A DNA stretch of 64,000 nt, from assembly GCA_021156365.1 (NCBI GenBank), contig JAJNDK010000007.1:62001-126000 (forward strand). The letters are read 5' to 3'. The notes below the pieces were generated by a model. The model did not search any database. It worked only from the letters and a program-made list of their open reading frames with translations, and was not told the DNA's origin. Positions 42,176-49,568 of the stretch are shown piece by piece (the stretch's first letter is position 1; every line of letters starts with the position of its first letter). The translations under genes were made by a program, and so were the position numbers. Origin of the DNA: Bacteroidota bacterium (GTDB lineage Bacteria > Bacteroidota > Bacteroidia > B-17B0 > Aurantibacillaceae).

Positions 42176-43195
42176 CTATACTTTTTCAAAAAAACGCAGA
42201 CAGTTTACTTCCTTATCCAATTCTCCTTTCCCATCCAGGTACTCTACAAACTGCTTTGCAAAAAAAGGAGCGAGCATAACAGCCTTGGTGCCAAAACCAT
42301 TAAATACCAATGCTTCCGGATGATCCGGGTGTTTTCCTATAACCGGCCTCCTGTCGATCACTGATGGGCGCACTCCGGCTTCGTGTTTTAGTATTTCATA
42401 CGCGAAGGGCACCAGCTTCCTGAATTTCTCTTCTAACTCGTTTCGTCCTGCAGGACTCACGGCATCGGTCAGATCCTGCCAGTTGTAGGTAGCGCCTATT
42501 TTATACAGATCGTGACCTAAAGGCAGTATAAAAAAACCTTTGTTCAGGATGTAATCGATGTCTAAGTCTTCACAGTGGATCGTAAGCACCTCGCCTTTGG
42601 CAGGCTTCATAGGAATAAAACCAAACAACGGATTGTTTTTTATCAGGTGACCTTCGCAGAAAATAATGGAAGCCGCACTATTACCTTTATAAGAAACGCT
42701 GCCGTTCTTTATCTCAAGTACAGCATGATTAAATATTTCTCCAAGGTAATACTGAAGAGTGCTTAGATGGCTTTGTGTCTTTTCTAAAAAAACAGCCGTA
42801 TAGATGTTGCCCGTCTGTAACACAGCTCCGGCCTCTGATGCGACCGGGCTATGAATGCTGAACGTGTCAGGATCGAGGTAGTCTTTCATTTCTTCCCCTG
42901 CCTTTTTTTTCCAGAAGATCTTTTCCTGTTCTTCGGTAAAAAGCTTCAGCATTTTCCGGTTCTCAAGAAAAGTAGCGCCGAGCATTGTTTCCGCCTCTTC
43001 GTAAAAATCATGCAGTGCGGGAATTACATCATCGGCCAGCCAGCTTTTGGTAAGCCGTTTGAAAACAACAGGGTTCCAGATGCCAGCTGCGACTTTTGAT
43101 GAGGAAGAAAGCTCCGGTTTGTCAATCACCAGGACGGATTTTCCTTGTTTGATCAGCTCCAGGGCCAGCACGCTGCCTGCGATTCCCTGCCCCAC
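42176..43195 (-). CDS. FAD-dependent oxidoreductase (DAO superfamily); true start probably upstream
   Basis: The visible frame gives 339 residues from GTG 43195 and starts directly at VGQGIAGSVLALELIKQGKSVLVIDKPE, the dinucleotide-binding GxGxxG/E-fold of DAO proteins. Family members usually have about 8-10 more residues supplying the first beta strand. The same frame continues upstream in codons for RHFDHILVG with no ATG/GTG/TTG; the nearest possible initiators are ATC codons at 43222 and 43219. The rest fits a FAD oxidase: SKVAAGIWNPVVFKRLTKSW, GEVLTIHCEDL, GHDLYKIGATYNW, VRPSVIDRRPVIG and a final NGFGTKAVMLAPFFA. Its substrate is unknown. Confidence 0.8.
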   Translation of the reverse strand: MGQGIAGSVLALELIKQGKSVLVIDKPELSSSSKVAAGIWNPVVFKRLTKSWLADDVIPALHDFYEEAETMLGATFLENRKMLKLFTEEQEKIFWKKKAGEEMKDYLDPDTFSIHSPVASEAGAVLQTGNIYTAVFLEKTQSHLSTLQYYLGEIFNHAVLEIKNGSVSYKGNSAASIIFCEGHLIKNNPLFGFIPMKPAKGEVLTIHCEDLDIDYILNKGFFILPLGHDLYKIGATYNWQDLTDAVSPAGRNELEEKFRKLVPFAYEILKHEAGVRPSVIDRRPVIGKHPDHPEALVFNGFGTKAVMLAPFFAKQFVEYLDGKGELDKEVNCLRFFEKV

Positions 43196-43223
43196 AAGTA
43201 TATGATCGAAGTGTCTGATGATG

Positions 43224-43958
43224 CTATTTTTCGAATTGGTATTGGCTGTAATCCATCAGCACCACTTTGATGAATTGTTCATCGCGCAGCGTGGTGATCA
43301 CTTCCATTTTTGCTTTTACTTTTTTCGATAGCTGCATAAGCCCTGCACTGTCCCCATTCCGGACGCAGTGATCAAATACATCCTTGATGATGCCCATGTC
43401 TTTATCGCTGAGCTTGCTTACTTCCTGGAATACGATCTTATAATCGCTGGCGGTTTTGTACAGGATGGTGTTTTTTAGGCTCACTTTTTGTTTCATACTT
43501 ACAACGGTAGTGCCTGCAGCCATATCGCCGAGCCGTTGCGACCGTTCACTCAAAGCTACTGTGAGCAGTGCGATAACCCCATTGAAAAGCACCGTATCTA
43601 TGATCCGCATCACCCAGCGCACAAGATAGGCGCCAAATCCGGGTTGTGTACCATCCAGTTTCACCACTTTTATCTTCATGATTTTTTTTCCAAGGCTCTG
43701 CCCGTTGAAGAACTGTTCCATCAGGAGGTGATAGAGCAGCATCGGAAGTGTGATGGCCATTATGAAGGCAAAAAAGCCAAAGGATGTCATATTATCGAAT
43801 GCATTACTTACGCCAAATCCGATACAGGCGGCCACAAAATAGGCGACCATAAACAAGGTATCCAGCAGGGATGCAAGTATCCGCTCACCAACCCCGGCAG
43901 GCTGATAGCTGATGAGTACATTTTGTGTAGTATTGATGTGAATACCGTCGTCGAACAT
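43224..43958 (-). CDS. RDD family membrane protein
   Basis: 244 residues from the ATG at 43958; the frame is open further to 44102, but MFDDGIHINTTQNVLISYQPAG is the usual RDD start. RDD membrane segments follow (GERILASLLDTLFMVAYFVAACIGFG, FGFFAFIMAITLPMLLYHLLME, RWVMRIIDTVLFNGVIALLTVALS) with FFNGQSLGKKIMKIKVVKLDG and QRLGDMAAGTTVV, both family hallmarks. The C-terminal 70 residues are soluble and helical. It is divergently paired with SpoIIM and belongs to the RDD/SpoIIM/DUF4129/DUF4350/MoxR neighbourhood. Confidence 0.88.
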   Translation of the reverse strand: MFDDGIHINTTQNVLISYQPAGVGERILASLLDTLFMVAYFVAACIGFGVSNAFDNMTSFGFFAFIMAITLPMLLYHLLMEQFFNGQSLGKKIMKIKVVKLDGTQPGFGAYLVRWVMRIIDTVLFNGVIALLTVALSERSQRLGDMAAGTTVVSMKQKVSLKNTILYKTASDYKIVFQEVSKLSDKDMGIIKDVFDHCVRNGDSAGLMQLSKKVKAKMEVITTLRDEQFIKVVLMDYSQYQFEK

Positions 43959-44004
43959 GTTTAAAAAATAGTCCCTAAATATCGAAAAAAAATTGCATTT
44001 TAGC

Positions 44005-45003
44005 ATGAAGATTAAGGCCTCTGTGAAAGAAATTACCTTTTTAAAGCAAAATTCGGAAAAGTGGGAGCAAATGGAAGCAACCATTGAAAAAGGTATTGCC
44101 AATAATCCCCGTGAAATTGCTGATATTTTTATAGAGCTGACGAACGATCTTTCTTATGCGCGTACCTATTACCCGCAGTCCAATACCACACTATACCTCA
44201 ATGCGCTGACTGCCAAAACGCACCAGGCGATCTATAGGAACAAGAAAGAAGAACGTGGACGGTTCCTTCGTTTTTGGAAAACGGAAGTACCTACCATGTT
44301 TGCAAAATACCACGTGCAGTTGTTGATCGCTTTCCTTGTGCTTATGGTAAGCGCAGTGATAGGTTTTGTGTCGCAGGTATACGATGCCGATTTTGTAAGA
44401 CTAGTCTTAGGTGATGAATATGTGAATAAAACCCTGGAGCGCATAAAAGACGGGAATGCATTGGGCATCTACGGCGAGGATTCGGAGTCAGTGATGTTCA
44501 TTGGGATCACGATCAATAATATTCGTGTTTCTTTTATAGCTTTTGTATTCGGGATGATCTTTTCGCTCGGAACGGCTTATGTACTTTTTCAAACGGGTAT
44601 GATGATGGGCTGTTTTCACGCCATGTTCTTAAAATACGGGCTGTTTGTTAAATCCCTCTTAGTAGTATACATTCACGGCACCCTCGAAATATCGGCTATC
44701 GTTATTGCCGGTTGTGCAGGTTTTGTATTGGGTAATAGTTTTATGTTCCCCGGCACGTATACACGGATGCAATCTTTCAAAAGGGGAGCGCTGGATAGCC
44801 TGAAGATCGTTATCTGCCTCGTACCTGTATTTATTGTTGCGGGTTTCCTCGAAAGTTTCGTTACCCGGTATACTGACATGCCTGTATGGCTCAGTCTTAC
44901 CATCATCTGCGGTACCGGTGCTTTTATTATCTGGTATTTCGTTATTTATCCTCTCTATTTAACTATAAACTCAAAACATGTACCAACAGCCACGCTCAAC
45001 TAA
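44005..45003 (+). CDS. SpoIIM/DUF95 family membrane protein
   Basis: 332 residues from the ATG at 44005 (a TTG frame start at 43993 is less likely). The N-terminal 100 residues are charged helices (ASVKEITFLKQNSEKWEQMEATIEKG, YYPQSNTTLYLNALTAKTHQAIY). About five membrane segments follow, including FGMIFSLGTAYVLFQTGMMMGCFHAMFLKYGL and the SpoIIM block VVYIHGTLEISAIVIAGCAGFVLGNSFMFPG. Bacteroidota versions sit in MoxR clusters, not sporulation loci. The gene overlaps the next by 26 nt (44978-45003). Confidence 0.88.
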   Translation: MKIKASVKEITFLKQNSEKWEQMEATIEKGIANNPREIADIFIELTNDLSYARTYYPQSNTTLYLNALTAKTHQAIYRNKKEERGRFLRFWKTEVPTMFAKYHVQLLIAFLVLMVSAVIGFVSQVYDADFVRLVLGDEYVNKTLERIKDGNALGIYGEDSESVMFIGITINNIRVSFIAFVFGMIFSLGTAYVLFQTGMMMGCFHAMFLKYGLFVKSLLVVYIHGTLEISAIVIAGCAGFVLGNSFMFPGTYTRMQSFKRGALDSLKIVICLVPVFIVAGFLESFVTRYTDMPVWLSLTIICGTGAFIIWYFVIYPLYLTINSKHVPTATLN

Positions 45004-45952
45004 GGTTATCTTCAACCAGCAACGTGATTTCGGAAAGATATTTACCGATGCGTTTAAATTCTTTAAGTATAATTTCAAAAGCCTGTTAGGAGCTGTCCTC
45101 CTGGTCGCTGGTCCTCTTTTTATGATAGCGGGTGGTATCAATGGGTATCTCCAGGCAATGGGGAACGACCTGTCCAGTTTGTTTAGTTTCAGAAGCATAA
45201 CGCGCCGTTCGTATCTCAGTGATTTTGATGTATCCGATTACCTGTTCATGATGTTAGTGTACTTCATTGTCCTGATGGCAGCTTATGTGGTATACAGTGC
45301 TATCGTTAACAGGTATCTGATCCTTTCACAAAAGAAGCAGGAAGGTGAAAAGATCACGACAGCGGAGCTGATGCAATACCTGCCTGCCGATGCATGGAGA
45401 TTGTTCTATAACTATCTCCTGCTGACACTTGTAGCCCTGGTTTTTACAATCGGATTGGTGATCGTACTGATGATCCCGATATTAGGTGCACTTGCTTTCC
45501 TTGTCGGGTTTCTGTTGGTGGGACCTAACCTGATGTATGCATTGACAAACGCTCCTTATCTTGTGCTGAGAGATGAAATACTGATCACGCAGGCTTTCGG
45601 AAAAAGCTGGAAGTACATGCGGATAACCGGGAATTACTGGTGGACCTGGCTGCTGATGGTGGTGGCGTATATTATGATAAGTGTGGCAAGTGTTGTTTTT
45701 GCGCTTCCACAGCTCGTACTTACGATGGTGAGCACATTTTCCCGTTTGCGTTTTGATGAGTACGGAGACGGTGGCGATAGCGGAGTAGGAGCGATCTGGT
45801 TCATTATCTTTGCCATTATAGCTGTAGTAGGGCAGCACCTGCTTATGCCTTTGCTGAATATGTTCACTGCCCTTACCTATCACAGCCACGAGGAAATGGA
45901 AGAAGGAACAGGCCTTAAAGACCGGATAGACCAGATAGGGCTCAATAATTAA
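44978..45952 (+). CDS. Polytopic membrane protein, DUF4013/glycerophosphodiester-membrane-domain-like
   Basis: 324 residues with six to seven predicted transmembrane helices, for example LLGAVLLVAGPLFMIAGGI, FMMLVYFIVLMAAYVVYSAIV, LLLTLVALVFTIGLVIVLMIPILGALAFLVGFLLVGPNLMYA and WFIIFAIIAVVGQHLLMPL. The FTDAFKFFKYNFKSLLGAVL start and the HSHEEMEEGTGLKDRIDQIGLNN tail are typical of the Bacteroidota gene found between SpoIIM and DUF4129 in MoxR clusters. It overlaps SpoIIM by 26 nt, indicating coupled translation. No catalytic residues visible. Confidence 0.75.
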   Translation: MYQQPRSTKVIFNQQRDFGKIFTDAFKFFKYNFKSLLGAVLLVAGPLFMIAGGINGYLQAMGNDLSSLFSFRSITRRSYLSDFDVSDYLFMMLVYFIVLMAAYVVYSAIVNRYLILSQKKQEGEKITTAELMQYLPADAWRLFYNYLLLTLVALVFTIGLVIVLMIPILGALAFLVGFLLVGPNLMYALTNAPYLVLRDEILITQAFGKSWKYMRITGNYWWTWLLMVVAYIMISVASVVFALPQLVLTMVSTFSRLRFDEYGDGGDSGVGAIWFIIFAIIAVVGQHLLMPLLNMFTALTYHSHEEMEEGTGLKDRIDQIGLNN

Positions 45953-45976
45953 TTTGTTTTTGATCGCTACGCTGGT

Positions 45977-46681
45977 TTGAAATTCCTGAAATTTACATAT
46001 TGTTTATTTATTTGCCTGGTGCTTTTGTGCCATGGCCGCAGTGTGGGCAACACGCCTGCAAAAGATACGCTTGCTCCTGCAGCCCTGAAAATAGACAAGG
46101 CTACAGAGCAGGAAGTATTTTCGGACGATGCATATAAAACAACCGATTCGGTTGATAAATCGGAAAAGGAAGGATTCTGGGACTGGCTGATCCGGAAGCT
46201 GTTTGGCGATGTAAGCGACCGGAATGTAGAACGGTTCTGGAACATTTTTTTGCTGCTCCTTGGTGTTTTGTTTATTGCGGGAATTGTTTTCATTGTAATA
46301 AAAATGAACGGCGGAAAGATCTTCCGGGGAGAAAGCTCCAAAACATCTGTTTTTACCGACATAGGTGAAAATATTGATTCTATTGATGTGGACGCTTTAG
46401 TGAAAGAAGCGATCGATAAAGGAGATTACCGGCTTGCTTTCCGATACAGTTACCTGAAAAGCCTCCAATTGATGAACAATAAGGAGCTTATTGACTGGAA
46501 GCCTTATAAAACAAATTATGAGTACTATATAGAATTTAAAAAACAATCGTCTAAATCCCTGTTCAGGGACCTGTACACAGGATTTGAATACGTTTGGTAC
46601 GGAGATGCTGTACTGACCAGGGATACCTTCGAAAAATACAGAACAGAATTCAATAATTTTAATCAGCAGTTAGGTGTTTAA
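45977..46681 (+). CDS. DUF4129-like membrane protein
   Basis: 234 residues from TTG 45977, 24 nt after the previous stop; no ATG gives a better start. A signal or first hydrophobic segment (FTYCLFICLVLLC) is followed by an acidic linker, a transmembrane helix (NIFLLLLGVLFIAGIVFIVIKM, about 90-112), and a cytosolic domain with IDVDALVKEAIDKGDYRLAFRYSYLKSLQLMNNKELIDWKPYKTNYEYYIEF, matching the DUF4129/transglutaminase-associated C-terminal pattern. It overlaps the DUF4350 gene by 8 nt. Probably a structural membrane component of the MoxR cluster. Confidence 0.75.
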   Translation: MKFLKFTYCLFICLVLLCHGRSVGNTPAKDTLAPAALKIDKATEQEVFSDDAYKTTDSVDKSEKEGFWDWLIRKLFGDVSDRNVERFWNIFLLLLGVLFIAGIVFIVIKMNGGKIFRGESSKTSVFTDIGENIDSIDVDALVKEAIDKGDYRLAFRYSYLKSLQLMNNKELIDWKPYKTNYEYYIEFKKQSSKSLFRDLYTGFEYVWYGDAVLTRDTFEKYRTEFNNFNQQLGV

Positions 46682-47867
46682 AGGGAACAGGAAATATATC
46701 GTCTTTTTTCTGCTGGTGTTTGCTGCCATTGTGTATGTACAAATGAAAGCGCCCCGCCCCGTGAACTGGCGTAAAACATACAAACAAAAAGATATGATCC
46801 CTTTTGGCTGCAATGCTATGTATGAGCTGTTGGACCGGTCGGCGTTTAAAGACAAAATGGAAGTGACGGAGGAGACAATTTATTCGGGGCTTGATTCTAC
46901 AACAGAGGCCCGCTCTTCCACTATATTTATCAATGACCTGTTTAAGATAGATGACATTGAAACCAGGATGTTGCTAAACTATGTTTCAAAAGGAAATAAG
47001 GTATTGATAGCGGCTAATTTTTTCGATGGAAAACTGGCAGATACGCTTAAAATAAAAACGAACCTTAGTTACGGATATTTTATTCCGAAAAAGGAAGAAG
47101 GAAAATTTACAGTCGTATATCACCAGGGGCTGAAGGATCAAAGGCTGTATTCCTATAATGACGGAGTAACTCCTTCTTATTTCACTTCTTTCGACACTTC
47201 GCGTGCAAAGATCATCGCAGCTGATACAAACAAGAATCCTTTGTTCATTTCCCTGCAGTTTGGAAAGGGCACATTTTACCTGATGAGTAACCCGGAGGTA
47301 TTTGCAAATTACAATGTGGTGAACAGGCTTGCCCGTAATTACCCATACAAAGCTTTGTCCTATATAGATATGCCGCGCATCTGTTGGGATGAGAATTACA
47401 AAACGTACAATTCGAAAATAAAGAACCCGCTGCAGTTTATTTTCGGGAACGATGCATTGTATGCGGCTTATTCGGTTGCGCTCCTGTCTATCCTGCTGTT
47501 TATGGTGTTTAATCTCAAGCGCAGGCAGCGTCCGATCCCGGTGATCACTCCGCCTTCCAATTCCACACTGGACTTTGTGGAAGTGATCGGTAATGTATAT
47601 TTTAATGCAAAGAACCATAAGATCATTGCGGAAGAAAAAATAAATTCATTCCTCGATACGATCCGTTTTAAATTCCAGGTAAACACACAGCTGATCACAA
47701 ACGACGTACTGAAACGGATAGCAGCCTTATCCGGGATCGAACGGACAGAAATAGATACTTTGTTTGAACGTATTGAAACGATACAGTACAAAAGAACCAT
47801 CTCTGAAAAACAATTAATAGAATTAAACACCTTAATAGAACAGTTTCATAAAAAAAATAAACGCTAA
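46674..47867 (+). CDS. DUF4350 domain membrane protein
   Basis: 397 residues from GTG 46674, overlapping the previous gene by 8 nt and ending in TAATG with the MoxR start. N-terminal anchor (KYIVFFLLVFAAIVYVQMKAP), then a DUF4350-like domain (about 35-245: YKQKDMIPFGCNAMYELLDRS, TIFINDLFKIDDIETRMLLNYVSKGNKVLIAAN, FISLQFGKGTFYLMSNPEVFANYNVVN), a second membrane helix (AAYSVALLSILLFMVFNL, about 270-288) and a helical cytosolic tail. The GATase-like fold of DUF4350 is thought to lie outside the membrane. Function within the cluster is unknown. Confidence 0.85.
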   Translation: MFKGNRKYIVFFLLVFAAIVYVQMKAPRPVNWRKTYKQKDMIPFGCNAMYELLDRSAFKDKMEVTEETIYSGLDSTTEARSSTIFINDLFKIDDIETRMLLNYVSKGNKVLIAANFFDGKLADTLKIKTNLSYGYFIPKKEEGKFTVVYHQGLKDQRLYSYNDGVTPSYFTSFDTSRAKIIAADTNKNPLFISLQFGKGTFYLMSNPEVFANYNVVNRLARNYPYKALSYIDMPRICWDENYKTYNSKIKNPLQFIFGNDALYAAYSVALLSILLFMVFNLKRRQRPIPVITPPSNSTLDFVEVIGNVYFNAKNHKIIAEEKINSFLDTIRFKFQVNTQLITNDVLKRIAALSGIERTEIDTLFERIETIQYKRTISEKQLIELNTLIEQFHKKNKR

Positions 47868-48841
47868 TGGAAAACACATTTTCAAACAGGGTTGATCTTC
47901 GCGATATCAACAACGCTTCGGAAAAGATCAAAGCCGAAATAGGTAAATACATTGTTGGGCAGCACCAGATGACCGATCTTTTGCTCATTGCTTTGCTGGC
48001 CGATGGACATGTATTGATAGAAGGTGTTCCGGGAGTTGCAAAAACATTGACGGCTAAATTGCTGGCCCGTACTATCCATGCGGATTTCAAAAGGATCCAG
48101 TTCACTCCCGACCTGATGCCTTCTGATATTATCGGGACCTCTGTTTTCAATGCACAATCCAATAGCTTTGAATTCAGGAAAGGACCTTTGTTTGCCAATC
48201 TTGTGCTGGCGGATGAGATCAACCGTGCTCCTGCTAAAACACAGGCAGCATTGTTTGAAGCAATGGAAGAACGGCAGATCACCAGCGACGGAACGACCTA
48301 TCCGCTGGGTTATCCTTTTATGGTGTTGGCTACTCAAAACCCGATCGAACAAGAGGGAACCTACCGTTTGCCGGAGGCGCAGCTGGATCGTTTCCTGTTC
48401 AAAATAGAAGTGACGTATCCAGATCTGGCCCAGGAAACGGAGATCCTGAACCTGTACCACCTGAAGAAAAACACGGTTGATCTCTCTACGATCAACCAGG
48501 TGCTCAGCGGATCGGATATCAGGGCGCTGAGAGATACGATGGCCAATATCCATGTAGAGCAGAACCTGCTGAGATACATTGCCGAGATCGTACATGAAAC
48601 GCGTCACAATACCTGGTTGTTCTTAGGTGCATCCCCGCGGGCCTCCCTGGCTATCCTGAATGCTTCCAAAGCCTGTGCGGCCCTGAGAGGAAGGGATTTC
48701 ATCAGCCCGGACGATATCAAATATGTTACGCCGCATGTACTCAAACACCGCGTGATCATTACTCCTGAAAAAGAAATGGAAGGACTTACTGCCGGCGATG
48801 TGGTGAAGAAGATCATTGAGAAAGTGGAAGTGCCGAGGTAA
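47867..48841 (+). CDS. MoxR-family AAA+ ATPase
   Basis: 324 residues. Walker A GVPGVAKT (53-60), Walker B LVLADEINRAPAKTQAAL (about 113-130, D116/E117), sensor I ATQNP and sensor II region SPRASLAILNASKACAALRGRDFISPDDIKYV are complete. MoxR proteins act as chaperones that load or mature metallo or VWA-domain partners. Its start codon overlaps the DUF4350 stop (TAATGG). In most Bacteroidota clusters a DUF58 gene follows; here the downstream gene is an ORF6N pseudogene, so that partner is missing from the window. Confidence 0.95.
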   Translation: MENTFSNRVDLRDINNASEKIKAEIGKYIVGQHQMTDLLLIALLADGHVLIEGVPGVAKTLTAKLLARTIHADFKRIQFTPDLMPSDIIGTSVFNAQSNSFEFRKGPLFANLVLADEINRAPAKTQAALFEAMEERQITSDGTTYPLGYPFMVLATQNPIEQEGTYRLPEAQLDRFLFKIEVTYPDLAQETEILNLYHLKKNTVDLSTINQVLSGSDIRALRDTMANIHVEQNLLRYIAEIVHETRHNTWLFLGASPRASLAILNASKACAALRGRDFISPDDIKYVTPHVLKHRVIITPEKEMEGLTAGDVVKKIIEKVEVPR

Positions 48842-48842
48842 T

Positions 48843-48871
48843 CTTGAGGTGCCGGATTGGCACCTTTAAAG
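48843..48871. repeat. Extragenic palindrome upstream of the ORF6N gene, related to one inside it
   Basis: AGGTGCC (48847-48853) pairs with GGCACCT (48859-48865) across GGATT; CTT (48843-48845) and AAG (48869-48871) may extend it. Aligned with the internal palindrome at 49114-49140, 18 of the first 23 bases are identical. One paired position has changed on both arms (C-G to T-A), keeping the stem. It ends 33-39 nt before the ATG at 48905 and directly follows moxR. It could also act as a weak moxR terminator. Confidence 0.8.
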
Positions 48872-48904
48872 AAAAGCACCTGTTATAACTTATAGCTAAG
48901 CGAC

Positions 48905-49469
48905 ATGGCAAAAAAGGAAACAGCATTGATGATAGCCGATGAAGTGGTTATGAATAAGATCTACTACATCAGGGGGCATAAAGTGATGCTGGACAGTGAT
49001 CTTGCGGAGCTGTATCAGATAGAAACCAAACAATTAAAAAGGCAGGTAAAAAGGAATATCGACCGGTTCCCGGAGGATTTTATGTTTGAACTGACCGAAG
49101 AAGAATTTGAGATCTTGAGGCGCCAATTTGGCGCCTCAAGTTGGGGAGGTACAAGATATTTCCCAATGGTGTTTACAGAACATGGAGTACTCATGCTGTC
49201 GAGCGTTTTGAACAGCCAGAAGGCAATTTCTGTAAATATTCAAATCATGCGCATCTTTGCGAAAATCCGGCACATGTTGATGGATAATACCGAGCTCCGA
49301 CTAGAGATCGAGAAGATGCCAGCAAAAGGAAAGTAGATAACCAGAATCAGAACATAGAAGTGGTATTCCGATACCTCGACGAGTTGCTTGAAAAGAAGGA
49401 GCAGCTGGTTCCACGAAAAAAATCGGGTACAAACTGCCGGAAAAAAATAGCCAAAAACCTGGAAAATAA
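48905..49469 (+). pseudogene. ORF6N-domain (KilA-N-like) protein, disrupted by two single-base deletions
   Basis: The intact first frame (48905-49336) gives the ORF6N domain: KIYYIRGHKVMLDSDLAELYQIETKQLKRQVKRNIDRFPEDFMFELTEEEFEILRRQFGASSWGGTRYFPMVFTEHGVLML. It then shifts to an early stop. The normal C-terminal helix and basic end reappear in the other frames: KVDNQNQNIEVVFRYLDELLEKKEQLVPRKK, then IGYKLPEKNSQKPGK and a stop at 49467-49469. Restoring one base near 49318 and one in the A7 run at 49416-49422 gives a 188-residue protein of normal length. ORF6N is a phage-derived DNA-binding domain. The deletions may be real decay or sequencing errors. Confidence 0.85.
49114..49140. repeat. 27-nt perfect palindrome inside the ORF6N coding sequence
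   Basis: Arms of 13 bp (CTTGAGGCGCCAA and its complement) around T49127. It encodes ILRRQFGASS, the segment before the conserved WGG of the ORF6N domain, and is a close relative of the extragenic palindrome at 48843-48871. Confidence 0.9.
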
Positions 49470-49568
49470 TTCCCATACTGGCATAACAAACTATGATAAC
49501 TATTCGGAATTGTCTGTAATTTGTTTTATACTTTCTCAGCGGACTTTGCGGTAAAAAGGCGTTACATT

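Noticed and set aside
43958-44102. Extended start of the RDD gene up to 44102
   Set aside because: The extra residues overlap the divergent SpoIIM coding sequence and do not look like an RDD start.
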